Shown here piece after piece: positions 52,386 through 60,282 of a stretch of DNA of 64,000 nucleotides. The number at the start of each line of letters is the position of its first letter. The stretch's first letter is position 1. The DNA is from Pseudomonadota bacterium (lineage in GTDB: Bacteria; Desulfobacterota; Desulfovibrionia; Desulfovibrionales; Desulfovibrionaceae). The stretch lies in the NCBI GenBank assembly GCA_023399375.1, contig JAEWPX010000138.1:18929-82928 (forward strand), given 5' to 3'. The notes under the pieces were generated by a model. That model saw only the letters and a program-made list of their open reading frames with translations. It had not been told where the DNA came from and ran no database searches. Position numbers and translations under genes: made by a program.

Positions 52386-53303
52386 CTATTCCCCGAGCCC
52401 GAGTTCGCGCAGCAGCGCGGGGTCGTCGGCCCAGTCCGGCCGCACCTTGACCCACAGTTCCAAAAAGACCCTGCTCCCGAGCATCTCCTCGATGTCCAGG
52501 CGCGCCTTCTGCCCGATGTCCTTGATGCGCGCCCCGCCCTTGCCGATGACCATGGGCTTGTGGCTCTCGCGCGCGACGAGGATGGAGCAGGCGATTTTCG
52601 TCAGTCCCGGCTGGGATTTCTCGTCCCAAAGCTCCACGGTCACGGCCGTGGAGTAGGGCAGTTCCTCGCCGAGCGCCAGAAAGAGCTTTTCGCGCACGAT
52701 CTCCCCGGCGAGAAAACGCACCGGCGCGGTGGAGACCTCGTCCGGGTCGTACTGGTGCGGCCCTTCGGGCAGGCGCTGCGTGATCGCGGCGAGCATGTCC
52801 GGCACGCCCATGCCCGTCAATGCGCTGACGGGAAAGAGCTCGGCCCCGGGCAGGGCCTCGCCCACGGCGGCGAGCAGCGGCAGGAGTCTGGCCTTTTCCT
52901 TGATCAGGTCGCATTTGTTGCAGGCCACGACCACCGGAACGTGTCCCGCGCCCACGGCCTTGGCGATGGGGCGCAGTTCGGCGGCGAGCGCGTCCGGGCG
53001 TCCGGCGAAGCGCGCCGCGTCGAGGAGCACGAGCACCACGTCGGCCTGGGTCAGGGCGGCGTAGGCGCTTCGCAGCAGAAGCGGGGCGATGCCGCGCTTC
53101 TGGCGGTGCAGGCCCGGGGTGTCCAGGAACACGAGCTGGGCGTCGCCGTCGGTCAGGATGCCGCTTATGCTGTTGCGCGTGGTCTGCGGCTTGGGGGAAA
53201 CGATCGAGACCTTCTGGCCGATCAGGTGGTTGAGCAGGGTGGACTTGCCGGCGTTGGTCGGGCCGAGCATGACCACATGACCGAAACGTTGCGCGCGCTC
53301 CAA
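52386..53303 (-). CDS. era: GTPase Era
   Basis: A 305-residue GTPase for 16S rRNA maturation and 30S assembly. The G motifs are MLGPTNAGKSTLLN (G1), FLDTPGLHRQKRG (G3) and ACNKCDLI (G4). The C-terminal KH domain has VIGKGGARIKDIGQKARLDI followed by FLELWVKV. Length is standard. It is the first gene of the minus-strand era-yggS-fli group and is divergent from topA. Confidence 0.96.
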   Translation of the reverse strand: MERAQRFGHVVMLGPTNAGKSTLLNHLIGQKVSIVSPKPQTTRNSISGILTDGDAQLVFLDTPGLHRQKRGIAPLLLRSAYAALTQADVVLVLLDAARFAGRPDALAAELRPIAKAVGAGHVPVVVACNKCDLIKEKARLLPLLAAVGEALPGAELFPVSALTGMGVPDMLAAITQRLPEGPHQYDPDEVSTAPVRFLAGEIVREKLFLALGEELPYSTAVTVELWDEKSQPGLTKIACSILVARESHKPMVIGKGGARIKDIGQKARLDIEEMLGSRVFLELWVKVRPDWADDPALLRELGLGE

Positions 53304-53337
53304 GGGCGTCTCCTGTGCGGCCCGGCGCGGGCCGCAT

Positions 53338-53356
53338 GTTTATAATTCTTATAAAC
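53338..53356. promoter_or_regulatory. AT-rich palindrome between era and topA
   Basis: GTTTATAA and TTATAAAC are perfect eight-base arms around TTC, standing out in GC-rich surroundings. They lie 35 bases upstream of the era start and about 95 upstream of topA. They could be overlapping -10 regions of divergent promoters or an operator. A GCGGCCC/GGGCCGC stem lies just to the left. Confidence 0.4.
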
Positions 53357-53450
53357 GCATACGGACGAAACGAAAATCGAGCAGTAGCCCGGCATCGGGC
53401 AAACGGCAACCCTTGCCTTGGCCCGTTGTCGTGGCTATAGCACGCCTGCC

Positions 53451-55724
53451 ATGGGAAAGGACCTTATTATCGTCGAGTCGCCGGCCAAGGTGAAGACCAT
53501 CAAGAAGTTCCTCGGCAATGCCTATGCCGTGGAGGCCTCGGTGGGCCACGTGCGCGATCTGCCCCAGAAAAAACTCGGGGTGGATGAAAAGGAAGATTTC
53601 GCGCCGCAATACCAGATCATACCGGGCAAGCAGAAGGTGGTGACCAAGCTCAAGGACGCCGCCGCTTCCGCGTCCACGATCTATCTCGCGCCCGACCCCG
53701 ACCGCGAAGGGGAGGCCATCGCGTGGCACGTGGCCGAGATACTCAAGGATGCGGACAAGCCCATCCACCGCATCCAGTTCAACGAGATCACGGCCAAGGC
53801 CGTGCGCGAAGCCCTGGCCCATCCCCGCGACATCAACGAAAAGCTCTTTCTCTCCCAGCAGGCCCGCCGCATCCTCGACCGGCTCGTGGGCTACAAGGTG
53901 TCGCCGATCCTCTGGCAGAAGGTCAAAAGCGGCATCTCCGCCGGCCGCGTCCAGTCCGTGGCGTTGCGCCTGGTCGTTGACCGGGAAAAGGAACGCCGCG
54001 CCTTCGTGCCGGTGGAATACTGGAATTTCAAGGCCCGTCTGGCCGGGGACACGCCCCCGGAGTTCGAGGCCGAGCTCGTCAAGTTCAAGGGCAAGAAGCT
54101 CGAGATCGGCAGCGCCGAGGCCGCCGCCGCCGCCGAGGCCGCGATTTTGGGCAACCCGTTCGTGGTCGCCGAGGTCGCGGAAAAGGAACGCAAGAAGTCC
54201 CCGCCGCCGCCGTTTATCACCTCGACCCTGCAACAGGCCGCCAACCAGCGCCTGGGCTATTCGGCCAAGCGCACCATGGGCGCGGCGCAAAAGCTCTACG
54301 AGGGCCTGGAACTCGGCGACAAGGGCACGGTCGCGCTCATCACCTACATGCGTACCGACTCCACGCGCATCGCCGACGAGGCGCGCGACGCGGCCCGGGA
54401 ATTCATCGTCGGCACCCTCGGCCCGGACTATTATCCGGAAAAGGCCCGCCATTTCCGCTCCAAGGCCGGCGCCCAGGACGCCCACGAAGCCATCCGCCCG
54501 GTCGACGTGACCCTGACCCCGGCCGACGTCAAGGCGCTTTTGCCCAAGGACCTGTTCACGCTTTACAAGCTCATCTGGGAACGCTTCGTGGCCTCGCAGA
54601 TGAGCGAGGCCCGCTTCTGGGACACGGCCGCGGACATCGCTGCCGGGGCCGGGCTCTTCAAGGCCAAGGGCCAGCGCCTCATCTTCCCGGGCTATTTGAA
54701 GGTCTACGGCCAGGAGGCCGGAGACGAGGCCAAGTCCCTGCCGCCGCTGGCGAAAGATCAGGTGCTGAAGCTTCTGGAGCTCAAGAAGGAACAGAAATTC
54801 ACCCAGCCGCCGCCGCGCTACACCGAAGCCTCGCTGGTGCGCGAGCTGGAAGAAAAGGGCATCGGCCGGCCCTCGACCTACGCGGCCATCATCTCCACCC
54901 TGATCGACCGCGACTACGCCCGGCTCGAGGACAAGCACTTCGTGCCGTCCGAGCTCGGCGAGACCGTGTCCGACCTGCTCGCCGAGCACTTCGTCAAGAT
55001 CATGGACGTGGGCTTCACCGCGGGCATGGAAGAGGCCCTCGACGCCGTGGCCGACGGCCGGGGCGACTGGGTCGGGCTGCTCAAGGACTTCACCGGCGAC
55101 TTCTACCCGACCCTGGCCAAGGCGGCCAAGGACATGGCCAAGGTCAAGGCCGGCAAGGAAACCGACGTCAAGTGCGAGCTGTGCGGCAAGCCCATGGTCA
55201 TCCGCTTCGGCAAGGCCGGCGAATTCCTGGGCTGCTCGGGCTATCCGGACTGCAAGAACACCAAGGAATTCGACCGCGCCCCGGACGGCGCGGTGGTGCC
55301 CCGGGAGCGCAAGCCCGAGGAAACGATTTCCGTGGGCAAATGCCCGCAGTGCGGCAAGGACCTGGCCGTCAAGAAATCCCGCACCGGCAGCCGTTTCATC
55401 GCCTGCACCGGCTGGCCGGACTGCAAGTACACCAAGCCCTTTTCCACGGGCGTGCCCTGCCCCCGCGAGGGCTGCACGGGCACGCTGGTCGAGAAGAGCT
55501 CCAAGCGCGGCAAGGTGTTCTACGCCTGCGACGCCTATCCCCAGTGCGATTTCGCCCTCTGGGACTGGCCCGTGCCCGAACACTGCCCCGAGTGCGACTC
55601 CAAGGTGCTCGTGCGCAAGAAGACCCGCGCCGGCGAAATCATCGCCTGCCCCAACCGCTCCTGCCGCTACACGCGCCCCGTGGGCGGCGGCAAGGACGAA
55701 AAAGACGGGAAGGACGAGGGATAG
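53451..55724 (+). CDS. topA: DNA topoisomerase I
   Basis: A 757-residue type IA topoisomerase that relaxes negative supercoils. The TOPRIM domain begins at DLIIVESPAKVKTIKKFLG with the acidic triad in APDPDREGEAIAWH. The catalytic tyrosine is in TYMRTDSTRIAD. Four C-terminal C4 zinc ribbons follow (CELCGKP, CPQCGKD, CPREGCTG, CPECDSK), each with its downstream Cys pair. The ATG at 53451 is the family start although no clear ribosome site precedes it. A dispersed hairpin repeat lies 19 bases after the stop. Confidence 0.97.
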   Translation: MGKDLIIVESPAKVKTIKKFLGNAYAVEASVGHVRDLPQKKLGVDEKEDFAPQYQIIPGKQKVVTKLKDAAASASTIYLAPDPDREGEAIAWHVAEILKDADKPIHRIQFNEITAKAVREALAHPRDINEKLFLSQQARRILDRLVGYKVSPILWQKVKSGISAGRVQSVALRLVVDREKERRAFVPVEYWNFKARLAGDTPPEFEAELVKFKGKKLEIGSAEAAAAAEAAILGNPFVVAEVAEKERKKSPPPPFITSTLQQAANQRLGYSAKRTMGAAQKLYEGLELGDKGTVALITYMRTDSTRIADEARDAAREFIVGTLGPDYYPEKARHFRSKAGAQDAHEAIRPVDVTLTPADVKALLPKDLFTLYKLIWERFVASQMSEARFWDTAADIAAGAGLFKAKGQRLIFPGYLKVYGQEAGDEAKSLPPLAKDQVLKLLELKKEQKFTQPPPRYTEASLVRELEEKGIGRPSTYAAIISTLIDRDYARLEDKHFVPSELGETVSDLLAEHFVKIMDVGFTAGMEEALDAVADGRGDWVGLLKDFTGDFYPTLAKAAKDMAKVKAGKETDVKCELCGKPMVIRFGKAGEFLGCSGYPDCKNTKEFDRAPDGAVVPRERKPEETISVGKCPQCGKDLAVKKSRTGSRFIACTGWPDCKYTKPFSTGVPCPREGCTGTLVEKSSKRGKVFYACDAYPQCDFALWDWPVPEHCPECDSKVLVRKKTRAGEIIACPNRSCRYTRPVGGGKDEKDGKDEG

Positions 55725-55743
55725 CAAGGGGAGAGGGGGGAAT

Positions 55744-55787
55744 GCCTCCGGCGGCCGGGAGGGGATCATCCCCTCCCGGACCCTCCT
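55744..55787 (+). repeat. Dispersed hairpin repeat, copy 6 (GGGAGGGGA type)
   Basis: GCCTCCGGCGGCC is followed by a palindrome with 11-base arms, CCGGGAGGGGA and TCCCCTCCCGG, then ACCCTCC. The head is identical to the other copies but the palindrome differs. A second imperfect stem (GGGGATTCGAAGG with CCTTCGGATCCCC) follows. The element lies after topA in sense orientation and could help terminate it. Confidence 0.75.
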
Positions 55788-55868
55788 CGATGGGGGGATT
55801 CGAAGGGAACGTCGCCTTCGGATCCCCCTGCGTCGTTTGCGGGGAGGAAATGCTCGGAACGGGCCGGC

Positions 55869-56279
55869 TCAGTTGTTATTGAAGTAGGCGACCACGGCGT
55901 CGCGGGTGGGCTTGGACAGGACCTTGAGGCGCACGAAGACGTCGGGGTGGGCCTGGAACACGCCGGCCAGGAACAGGAAGCGCGGGTCGTTCATGCGGTC
56001 CATGCCCTTGATGCTCCCCTGCAAGGCGTTCTTTACCGTGGCCTCGAAATCGTAGCCCGCCTGCTTGAGCGTGGTCGCATAGAGCATGCAGGTGCGCTCC
56101 TCGTACTCCTTGCCGTTGATGTCCTCGGGCAGGGCGCGCTTGCCTTCATCCACCTGCTTGAAATAATTGTATACGTTCTGTTTGTTGAACGGCAGGCTGC
56201 GCGGCGCGTCCGCGGCGAAAACGCCGGCGGCCGGCAGCAGCAGCGCCAGGGCCAGGACGAGCAGGACGCGGCGCGTCAT
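55869..56279 (-). CDS. Small secreted protein, function unknown
   Basis: A 136-residue precursor with a clear signal peptide (about residues 1-22, ending GVFAA). The mature part is helical and mixed-charge, with one cysteine (EERTCMLYATTL) and a C-terminal block MNDPRFLFLAGVFQAHPDVF. No family was recognised. Its start overlaps the stop of the upstream secreted-protein gene (ATGA), so the two are co-translated and probably act together in the periplasm. Confidence 0.65.
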   Translation of the reverse strand: MTRRVLLVLALALLLPAAGVFAADAPRSLPFNKQNVYNYFKQVDEGKRALPEDINGKEYEERTCMLYATTLKQAGYDFEATVKNALQGSIKGMDRMNDPRFLFLAGVFQAHPDVFVRLKVLSKPTRDAVVAYFNNN

Positions 56280-56848
56280 TGCGCGGCCGTCCCGCCCGGT
56301 CCGGCGCAGGGCGCGTAGAAAGGCTGGTAGAAGTAGCTCAACGTGCCGCTGTCCTTTTCCTTGGAAAACTCCATGCGGATGAGCACGTTGCCGATGGGCC
56401 AGCCCAGGTCGTCCGGGCGTCCCTCCACTTCCAGGGCCGGCGTGTACTTGGCCTCCAGGAACTTGCGGATGGCGTCATGGGCCTTGCGCCCCTTGTATTC
56501 GACCATCACGGCCGCGAACTTGTCCTGGCAGAAGCCGTAGACCACGTTGCTCAGGAACGCGTCGGCGATGCGGTAGACCACGCCTTCCACCGTGGCGTAG
56601 GTCGCCTGCCCGTCCTTTTCCACCACCTTGAGGTCGGCCACGGCGGCCATGGGCGTGCCCCATTTGGTGCCGTGAAAGGCGTTGGGTTCCTTGATGACCT
56701 TGCCCGGGACGTTGACGGTCTCGTGATCGGCGGCGGGCTCGGCCTTTTTGACTGGCGCGTGCTTGGCCGGGGCATGGCTTTTCGCCGCCGCGGGCGCGCA
56801 GGCGAGAAGGCCGCACAGGGCGGCCAGGAGAAGGATGCGGGTCTTCAT
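56276..56848 (-). CDS. Secreted or lipid-anchored protein, function unknown
   Basis: A 190-residue precursor starting at ATG 56848. The N-terminus is a signal sequence whose LLACAPAAA could be a lipobox, so it may be a lipoprotein. A Lys/Ala/Pro linker precedes a domain with FHGTKWGTPMAAVADLKVVE and VVYGFCQDKFAAVMVEYKG. This GxxWG...L pattern is common in small periplasmic proteins of deltaproteobacteria. The exact role is unknown. It is translationally coupled to the smaller secreted protein downstream. Confidence 0.65.
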   Translation of the reverse strand: MKTRILLLAALCGLLACAPAAAKSHAPAKHAPVKKAEPAADHETVNVPGKVIKEPNAFHGTKWGTPMAAVADLKVVEKDGQATYATVEGVVYRIADAFLSNVVYGFCQDKFAAVMVEYKGRKAHDAIRKFLEAKYTPALEVEGRPDDLGWPIGNVLIRMEFSKEKDSGTLSYFYQPFYAPCAGPGGTAAQ

Positions 56849-56924
56849 GAACTTGTGCCGGGTTGCGGGAAAAAGAGAAGGTCTTCCCGCAACGGTGTGT
56901 GCGTTGTTGTTCAAGGCGGGGGCG

Positions 56925-57122
56925 TTACGCGGAAGCGGAGAGGATCATGCCCCGCAGGCTCGCGACCATGATGTCGCTTTGCACGCTGCGGCCGCTGGAC
57001 AGGAACCGGGCCATTTCGTCCCGCCGCCGGTCGCTGGAGAGGGACATGTATTCAAGGATCATGTTGTTGATCGCAGTCCCCGTCAGCGGGGTGATGGTCA
57101 TGGCGTTTGCGGACGAAGACAT
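56925..57122 (-). CDS. Small cytoplasmic protein of 65 residues, function unknown
   Basis: A 65-residue protein starting at ATG 57122 with GGGAG upstream. It is Ser/Met-rich and has no membrane helix. The middle reads INNMILEYMSLSSDRRRDEM and the end SDIMVASLRGMILSA. No family was recognised. It lies between the HDOD gene and the secreted-protein pair, all on the minus strand, 71 bases after the HDOD stop. Confidence 0.5.
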   Translation of the reverse strand: MSSSANAMTITPLTGTAINNMILEYMSLSSDRRRDEMARFLSSGRSVQSDIMVASLRGMILSASA

Positions 57123-57193
57123 GGCGCGTCGCTCCCTTTTTCCCAGTAGTATATCCCCGCCCTGGGATTGGCAAGAGATGCAGCCGGCGACGG

Positions 57194-58186
57194 TCATGGC
57201 GCAACCAGGGCGGTCATGGCGGCGAGGCCGTCTTCGAGGATTTCCCAGAAGGCTTCCGGCGCCGCATCGGCCAGGTTGAAAAGGGGCAGGACCCGCGCGT
57301 CGAGACGCGGAAAGCCCGCGGCCGGGACGATGCGCACGCCCAGGGCGTTGGCCATGAAGTCCGCGGCGTGGACCGCGGCGGCGATGGGGTTGTCCGGGCA
57401 CAGGTTCGGGTCGTGATGGGCGGCCACGGCCTGGCACAGGGTTTCGGGCAGCCGCCATTTGAGGGTGATGCGTCCGCCGAGCGCCGCGTGGTCGAAACCG
57501 AGCTCCAGGCGTTCGGCCGCGTCCAGGGGGAGTTTTTTGCCGATGGTGCGGCCAAGGGCCGCGCCGGCCAGGCCCGGTTCGGCCACGGCCAACATGAGCC
57601 GGCCCATGTCGTGGAGCAGCCCGGCCACGAAATAGCGTTCCCCGCCCCGTTCGCCCACGCGTTCGGCCAGGGCCCGGGCCAACAGGCCCACGGCCACGGC
57701 GTGCCGCCAGAAATCGTCCAGGGACAGGAGATCCTGGCGCGGCGGTTTGTCGAAGGCCCGGGTCAGCATGGAACCCGCGGCCATGGTCTCGATTTCGCCA
57801 AGGCCGATCACCGTCACGGCGCGGGTGACGGTCTCCACCTTGGCGGCCGGGCTGAAAAGCGGGCTGTTGGCCAAGCGCAGGACATAGGCGGCCAGCGCCG
57901 GGTCCCGGGAAATGGCCCCGGCCACGTCCGCGTCGGAACTCATGGGATTTTGCGCGACGCGGCGCAAGGCCATGTAGGCCTCGGGCAGGGGCGGCGGATT
58001 GATGTCGGCCAGGGACACCGCGGTATTGGGCAGCAGGTCGTGGGGGGAGGTCGTTTCCGGCGCGCGCGCGGGGGGCGTTGGCTGACGGGGGGCGCCCCAG
58101 GCGAGAAAACGTGCGGCGAACGCTTCGCCGGCCGAAGCGGCCCCGGAAAACCCTGCATCGTTGGGCTGGGCTGGACTGGCGGCCAT
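57194..58186 (-). CDS. HDOD-domain signalling protein
   Basis: A 330-residue cytoplasmic protein. After a disordered Ala/Pro N-terminus (about 50 residues), an HDOD domain spans about 65-260: PPLPEAYMALRRVAQNP, ISRDPALAAYVLRLANSPLF, then VAGLLHDMGRLMLA and an HHDPN segment. HDOD is an inactive relative of the HD phosphohydrolase fold used in signalling and motility control. The ATG at 58186 has AGGGAG at good distance; ATG 58195 and GTG 58216 are alternatives. The partner is unknown. Confidence 0.88.
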   Translation of the reverse strand: MAASPAQPNDAGFSGAASAGEAFAARFLAWGAPRQPTPPARAPETTSPHDLLPNTAVSLADINPPPLPEAYMALRRVAQNPMSSDADVAGAISRDPALAAYVLRLANSPLFSPAAKVETVTRAVTVIGLGEIETMAAGSMLTRAFDKPPRQDLLSLDDFWRHAVAVGLLARALAERVGERGGERYFVAGLLHDMGRLMLAVAEPGLAGAALGRTIGKKLPLDAAERLELGFDHAALGGRITLKWRLPETLCQAVAAHHDPNLCPDNPIAAAVHAADFMANALGVRIVPAAGFPRLDARVLPLFNLADAAPEAFWEILEDGLAAMTALVAP

Positions 58187-58339
58187 GGCGGGCATGCTCC
58201 CTGACAGGTTTCTCACAGGCGATTAGCCCATTTCGCCGAGCCCGGCAAGGCGTGAGGAGCCGCCGGATTTCCCTTGATTTCTTGACATTGCGGACGCACA
58301 GGATAATGGGAAATTACAAGCGACAAATCGGGAACGCCC

Positions 58340-59107
58340 ATGTTCAAGCAAAGTGTCGGCGAACTGGCCGCACGGCCCCACATCGTCGCCGCAGACGCCA
58401 CCGTGACCCAGGCCGCCGACGTGATGACCCGGGAGGGAGTCAGTTGTCTGGCGGCCGTGCGCGGGGCCAGGGTGGTGGGCTTTCTGACGGAATCCGCCCT
58501 GATCCGACATCTCGACGTGGACCTCGATCCCGACACCTCCATCCAGGAATATCTGTCGCGCCCCACCGGGGGCATTCCCCGCGACATGGCCGTACAGGAA
58601 GCGGTCCGGGTCATGCTCGACCGCCGGGAGCGCCACCTGCCCGTAATGGACCTTGGCGGCTCCCTGCTCGGGCTCGTCACGGAAAAGGAGCTGGTGGACG
58701 CCCTGGCCGTGGATTTCATGGTGGAAAACGCCGTGTGCAGCGACCTGATGCGCGCCGACGTCCTGGTCCTTGCTCCCGAGCGGTCCGTGCGCGACGCGCT
58801 GGACCAGATGCGCGCCAAAAGCGCGGACTGCGTCCTGATCGTGGTTGCGGGCAGGCCCACGGGCATTTTCAGCGAACGCGACGCCACGGCGAAAATCATG
58901 GGCCGTCCGGAACGGCTGCCCGAGCCCCTCGCCATGTACATGACAGGTCCTGTCATCAGCGTGCCGCTCGAGGCCATGGTCTACAAGGTGATCCAGTTCA
59001 TGCGCCAGAAGGGCGTACGCCGCGTGGCCGTGGTCGCCGCGGACGGCTCGCTGGCCGGCCTGCTCTCCCAGCGCGAAATCCTCGCCTACGCCCGCCGCAT
59101 GGGCTGA
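58340..59107 (+). CDS. Protein with four CBS domains
   Basis: A 255-residue protein made of two CBS pairs and nothing else: repeated units begin near residues 12, 72, 136 and 200 with patterns such as TVTQAADVMTREGVSCLAAV, DRRERHLPVMDLGGSLLGLV and VIQFMRQKGVRRVAVVAADG. CBS pairs bind adenine nucleotides (AMP, ATP, SAM) and sense energy state. GGGAACG precedes the ATG. It is divergent from the HDOD gene (153-base gap). With no attached output domain it probably acts through protein contacts. Confidence 0.9.
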   Translation: MFKQSVGELAARPHIVAADATVTQAADVMTREGVSCLAAVRGARVVGFLTESALIRHLDVDLDPDTSIQEYLSRPTGGIPRDMAVQEAVRVMLDRRERHLPVMDLGGSLLGLVTEKELVDALAVDFMVENAVCSDLMRADVLVLAPERSVRDALDQMRAKSADCVLIVVAGRPTGIFSERDATAKIMGRPERLPEPLAMYMTGPVISVPLEAMVYKVIQFMRQKGVRRVAVVAADGSLAGLLSQREILAYARRMG

Positions 59108-59117
59108 CGGCCTCTCC

Positions 59118-59678
59118 TCAGACGGCGTCCGCCGCGACCACCGTGGCGTAGACTGCGGCCAGGGCGGCCAGGAAGGCGGCGTGGACGTCGGCGGCCGCCA
59201 CGGCGCGCCCCTCGTAAACGAGATCGCGGCTGGCGCAGGCGTCGCCCGCGACCGTGACCGCGTAGCCCAGGTCGAAGGCCGCCCGCACCGTGGCGTCCAC
59301 GCACATGTGCGTCATCATGCCGCATACGACCAGCCGTTTTGCGCCAACGGCCGCCAGTTGCGCGGCGAGCGGCGTTTCGCGGAAGCTGTTGGGGTAGGCC
59401 TTGGTCAGCACGGCTTCGCCGGCGCGCGGCGCGACGCAGGCGCGGATGTCCGCGCCCGGGGTGCCGGGAAGGAAAAAGGTCGCGCCGGGACGGGCGGATT
59501 CGTGGCGCACGTGCACGACGGGGGCCCCGGTCGTGCGGAAGCGGTCGAGGACCGCGGCGGCACGCTCCCCGGCCGCGTCCGCGCCGCACAGCTCCATGGC
59601 CCCGCCCGGGAAATAGTCGTTTTGGATGTCCACCAGCACCAGGGCCGTTTCGGCCAGGGCGGCATGTCGCGCGTCCAT
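59118..59678 (-). CDS. Isochorismatase-family cysteine hydrolase
   Basis: A 186-residue hydrolase of the nicotinamidase/isochorismatase superfamily. The catalytic triad is visible as Asp in LVLVDIQNDYFPGG, Lys in VLTKAYPNSF and Cys in CGMMTHMCVDATVRAAF, with the non-proline cis-peptide region before it. AGGAGG precedes the ATG at 59678. The substrate is uncertain; nicotinamide or another amide is possible. It is convergent with the CBS gene (10-base gap) and divergent from an Rrf2 regulator that may control it. Confidence 0.9.
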   Translation of the reverse strand: MDARHAALAETALVLVDIQNDYFPGGAMELCGADAAGERAAAVLDRFRTTGAPVVHVRHESARPGATFFLPGTPGADIRACVAPRAGEAVLTKAYPNSFRETPLAAQLAAVGAKRLVVCGMMTHMCVDATVRAAFDLGYAVTVAGDACASRDLVYEGRAVAAADVHAAFLAALAAVYATVVAADAV

Positions 59679-59713
59679 GACTCCTCCTTGACTCCGTATT
59701 GGTAAACCGGTCC

Positions 59714-59763
59714 TTGACGCCAAGCCTGTGCATTTGGCAATAATCAGGGTTGCATCGATCGAT
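59714..59763 (+). promoter_or_regulatory. Candidate promoter and palindrome upstream of the Rrf2 gene
   Basis: TTGACG (59714-59719) and CAATAA (59738-59743) are 18 bases apart. They are followed by the self-complementary ATCGATCGAT (59754-59763), where a regulator such as Rrf2 itself could bind. The match to promoter consensus is moderate only. Confidence 0.35.
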
Positions 59764-59829
59764 TTTATGCCACTACCGCGTCGCCGCCGGGCCGGCAAGG
59801 GGCGGCGGCGATGCAAGAGGGAGACGCCC

Positions 59830-60279
59830 ATGGCCGTGACCCAGAAATGCCAGTACGCGCTGCGCGCCTTGTTCGAACTGGCCCTGCGCAAGGGCGACGG
59901 TCCCGTGCCTGCCGGCGACATCGCCGAGAAGCAGGCCATTCCCAAGCGGTTCCTGGAAGTCATCCTGCATCAGCTGCGCCAGGGCGGGTTCGTGGATTCC
60001 CAGCGGGGCAAGGACGGAGGCTTCTACCTGGCCCGGTCGGCCGAGGACGTGACCGTGGGCGAGGTCATCCGTTTCATGGACGGCCCCATAAGCCCGGTGG
60101 ACTGCCACCGGGAGGGGCCGGGCCAGGATTGCCCCCTGCGCGGCGACTGCGTGTTCAAAGGCGTCTGGGACGAGGCGCGAACGGCGCTCGAACGGGTCTA
60201 CGACACCCGTACCCTCAAGGATCTGATCGCTGAAAAATGCCGTCTGGAGCAGGAGGCGGGACCGCCCTACGTCATCTGA
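59830..60279 (+). CDS. Rrf2-family transcriptional regulator with Fe-S-type cysteines
   Basis: A 149-residue regulator. The winged helix spans about residues 1-80 (QKCQYALRALFELAL, KQAIPKRFLEVILHQLRQGG, SQRGKDGGFYLAR). Three cysteines (near 97, 106 and 112) have the spacing C-X8-C-X5-C, as expected for an iron-sulfur or nitric-oxide/redox sensing Rrf2 protein, although the first gap is longer than the X5 of IscR. It is divergent from the isochorismatase-type gene. No isc/suf genes are nearby, so it may control other targets. Confidence 0.9.
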   Translation: MAVTQKCQYALRALFELALRKGDGPVPAGDIAEKQAIPKRFLEVILHQLRQGGFVDSQRGKDGGFYLARSAEDVTVGEVIRFMDGPISPVDCHREGPGQDCPLRGDCVFKGVWDEARTALERVYDTRTLKDLIAEKCRLEQEAGPPYVI

Positions 60280-60282
60280 CGC

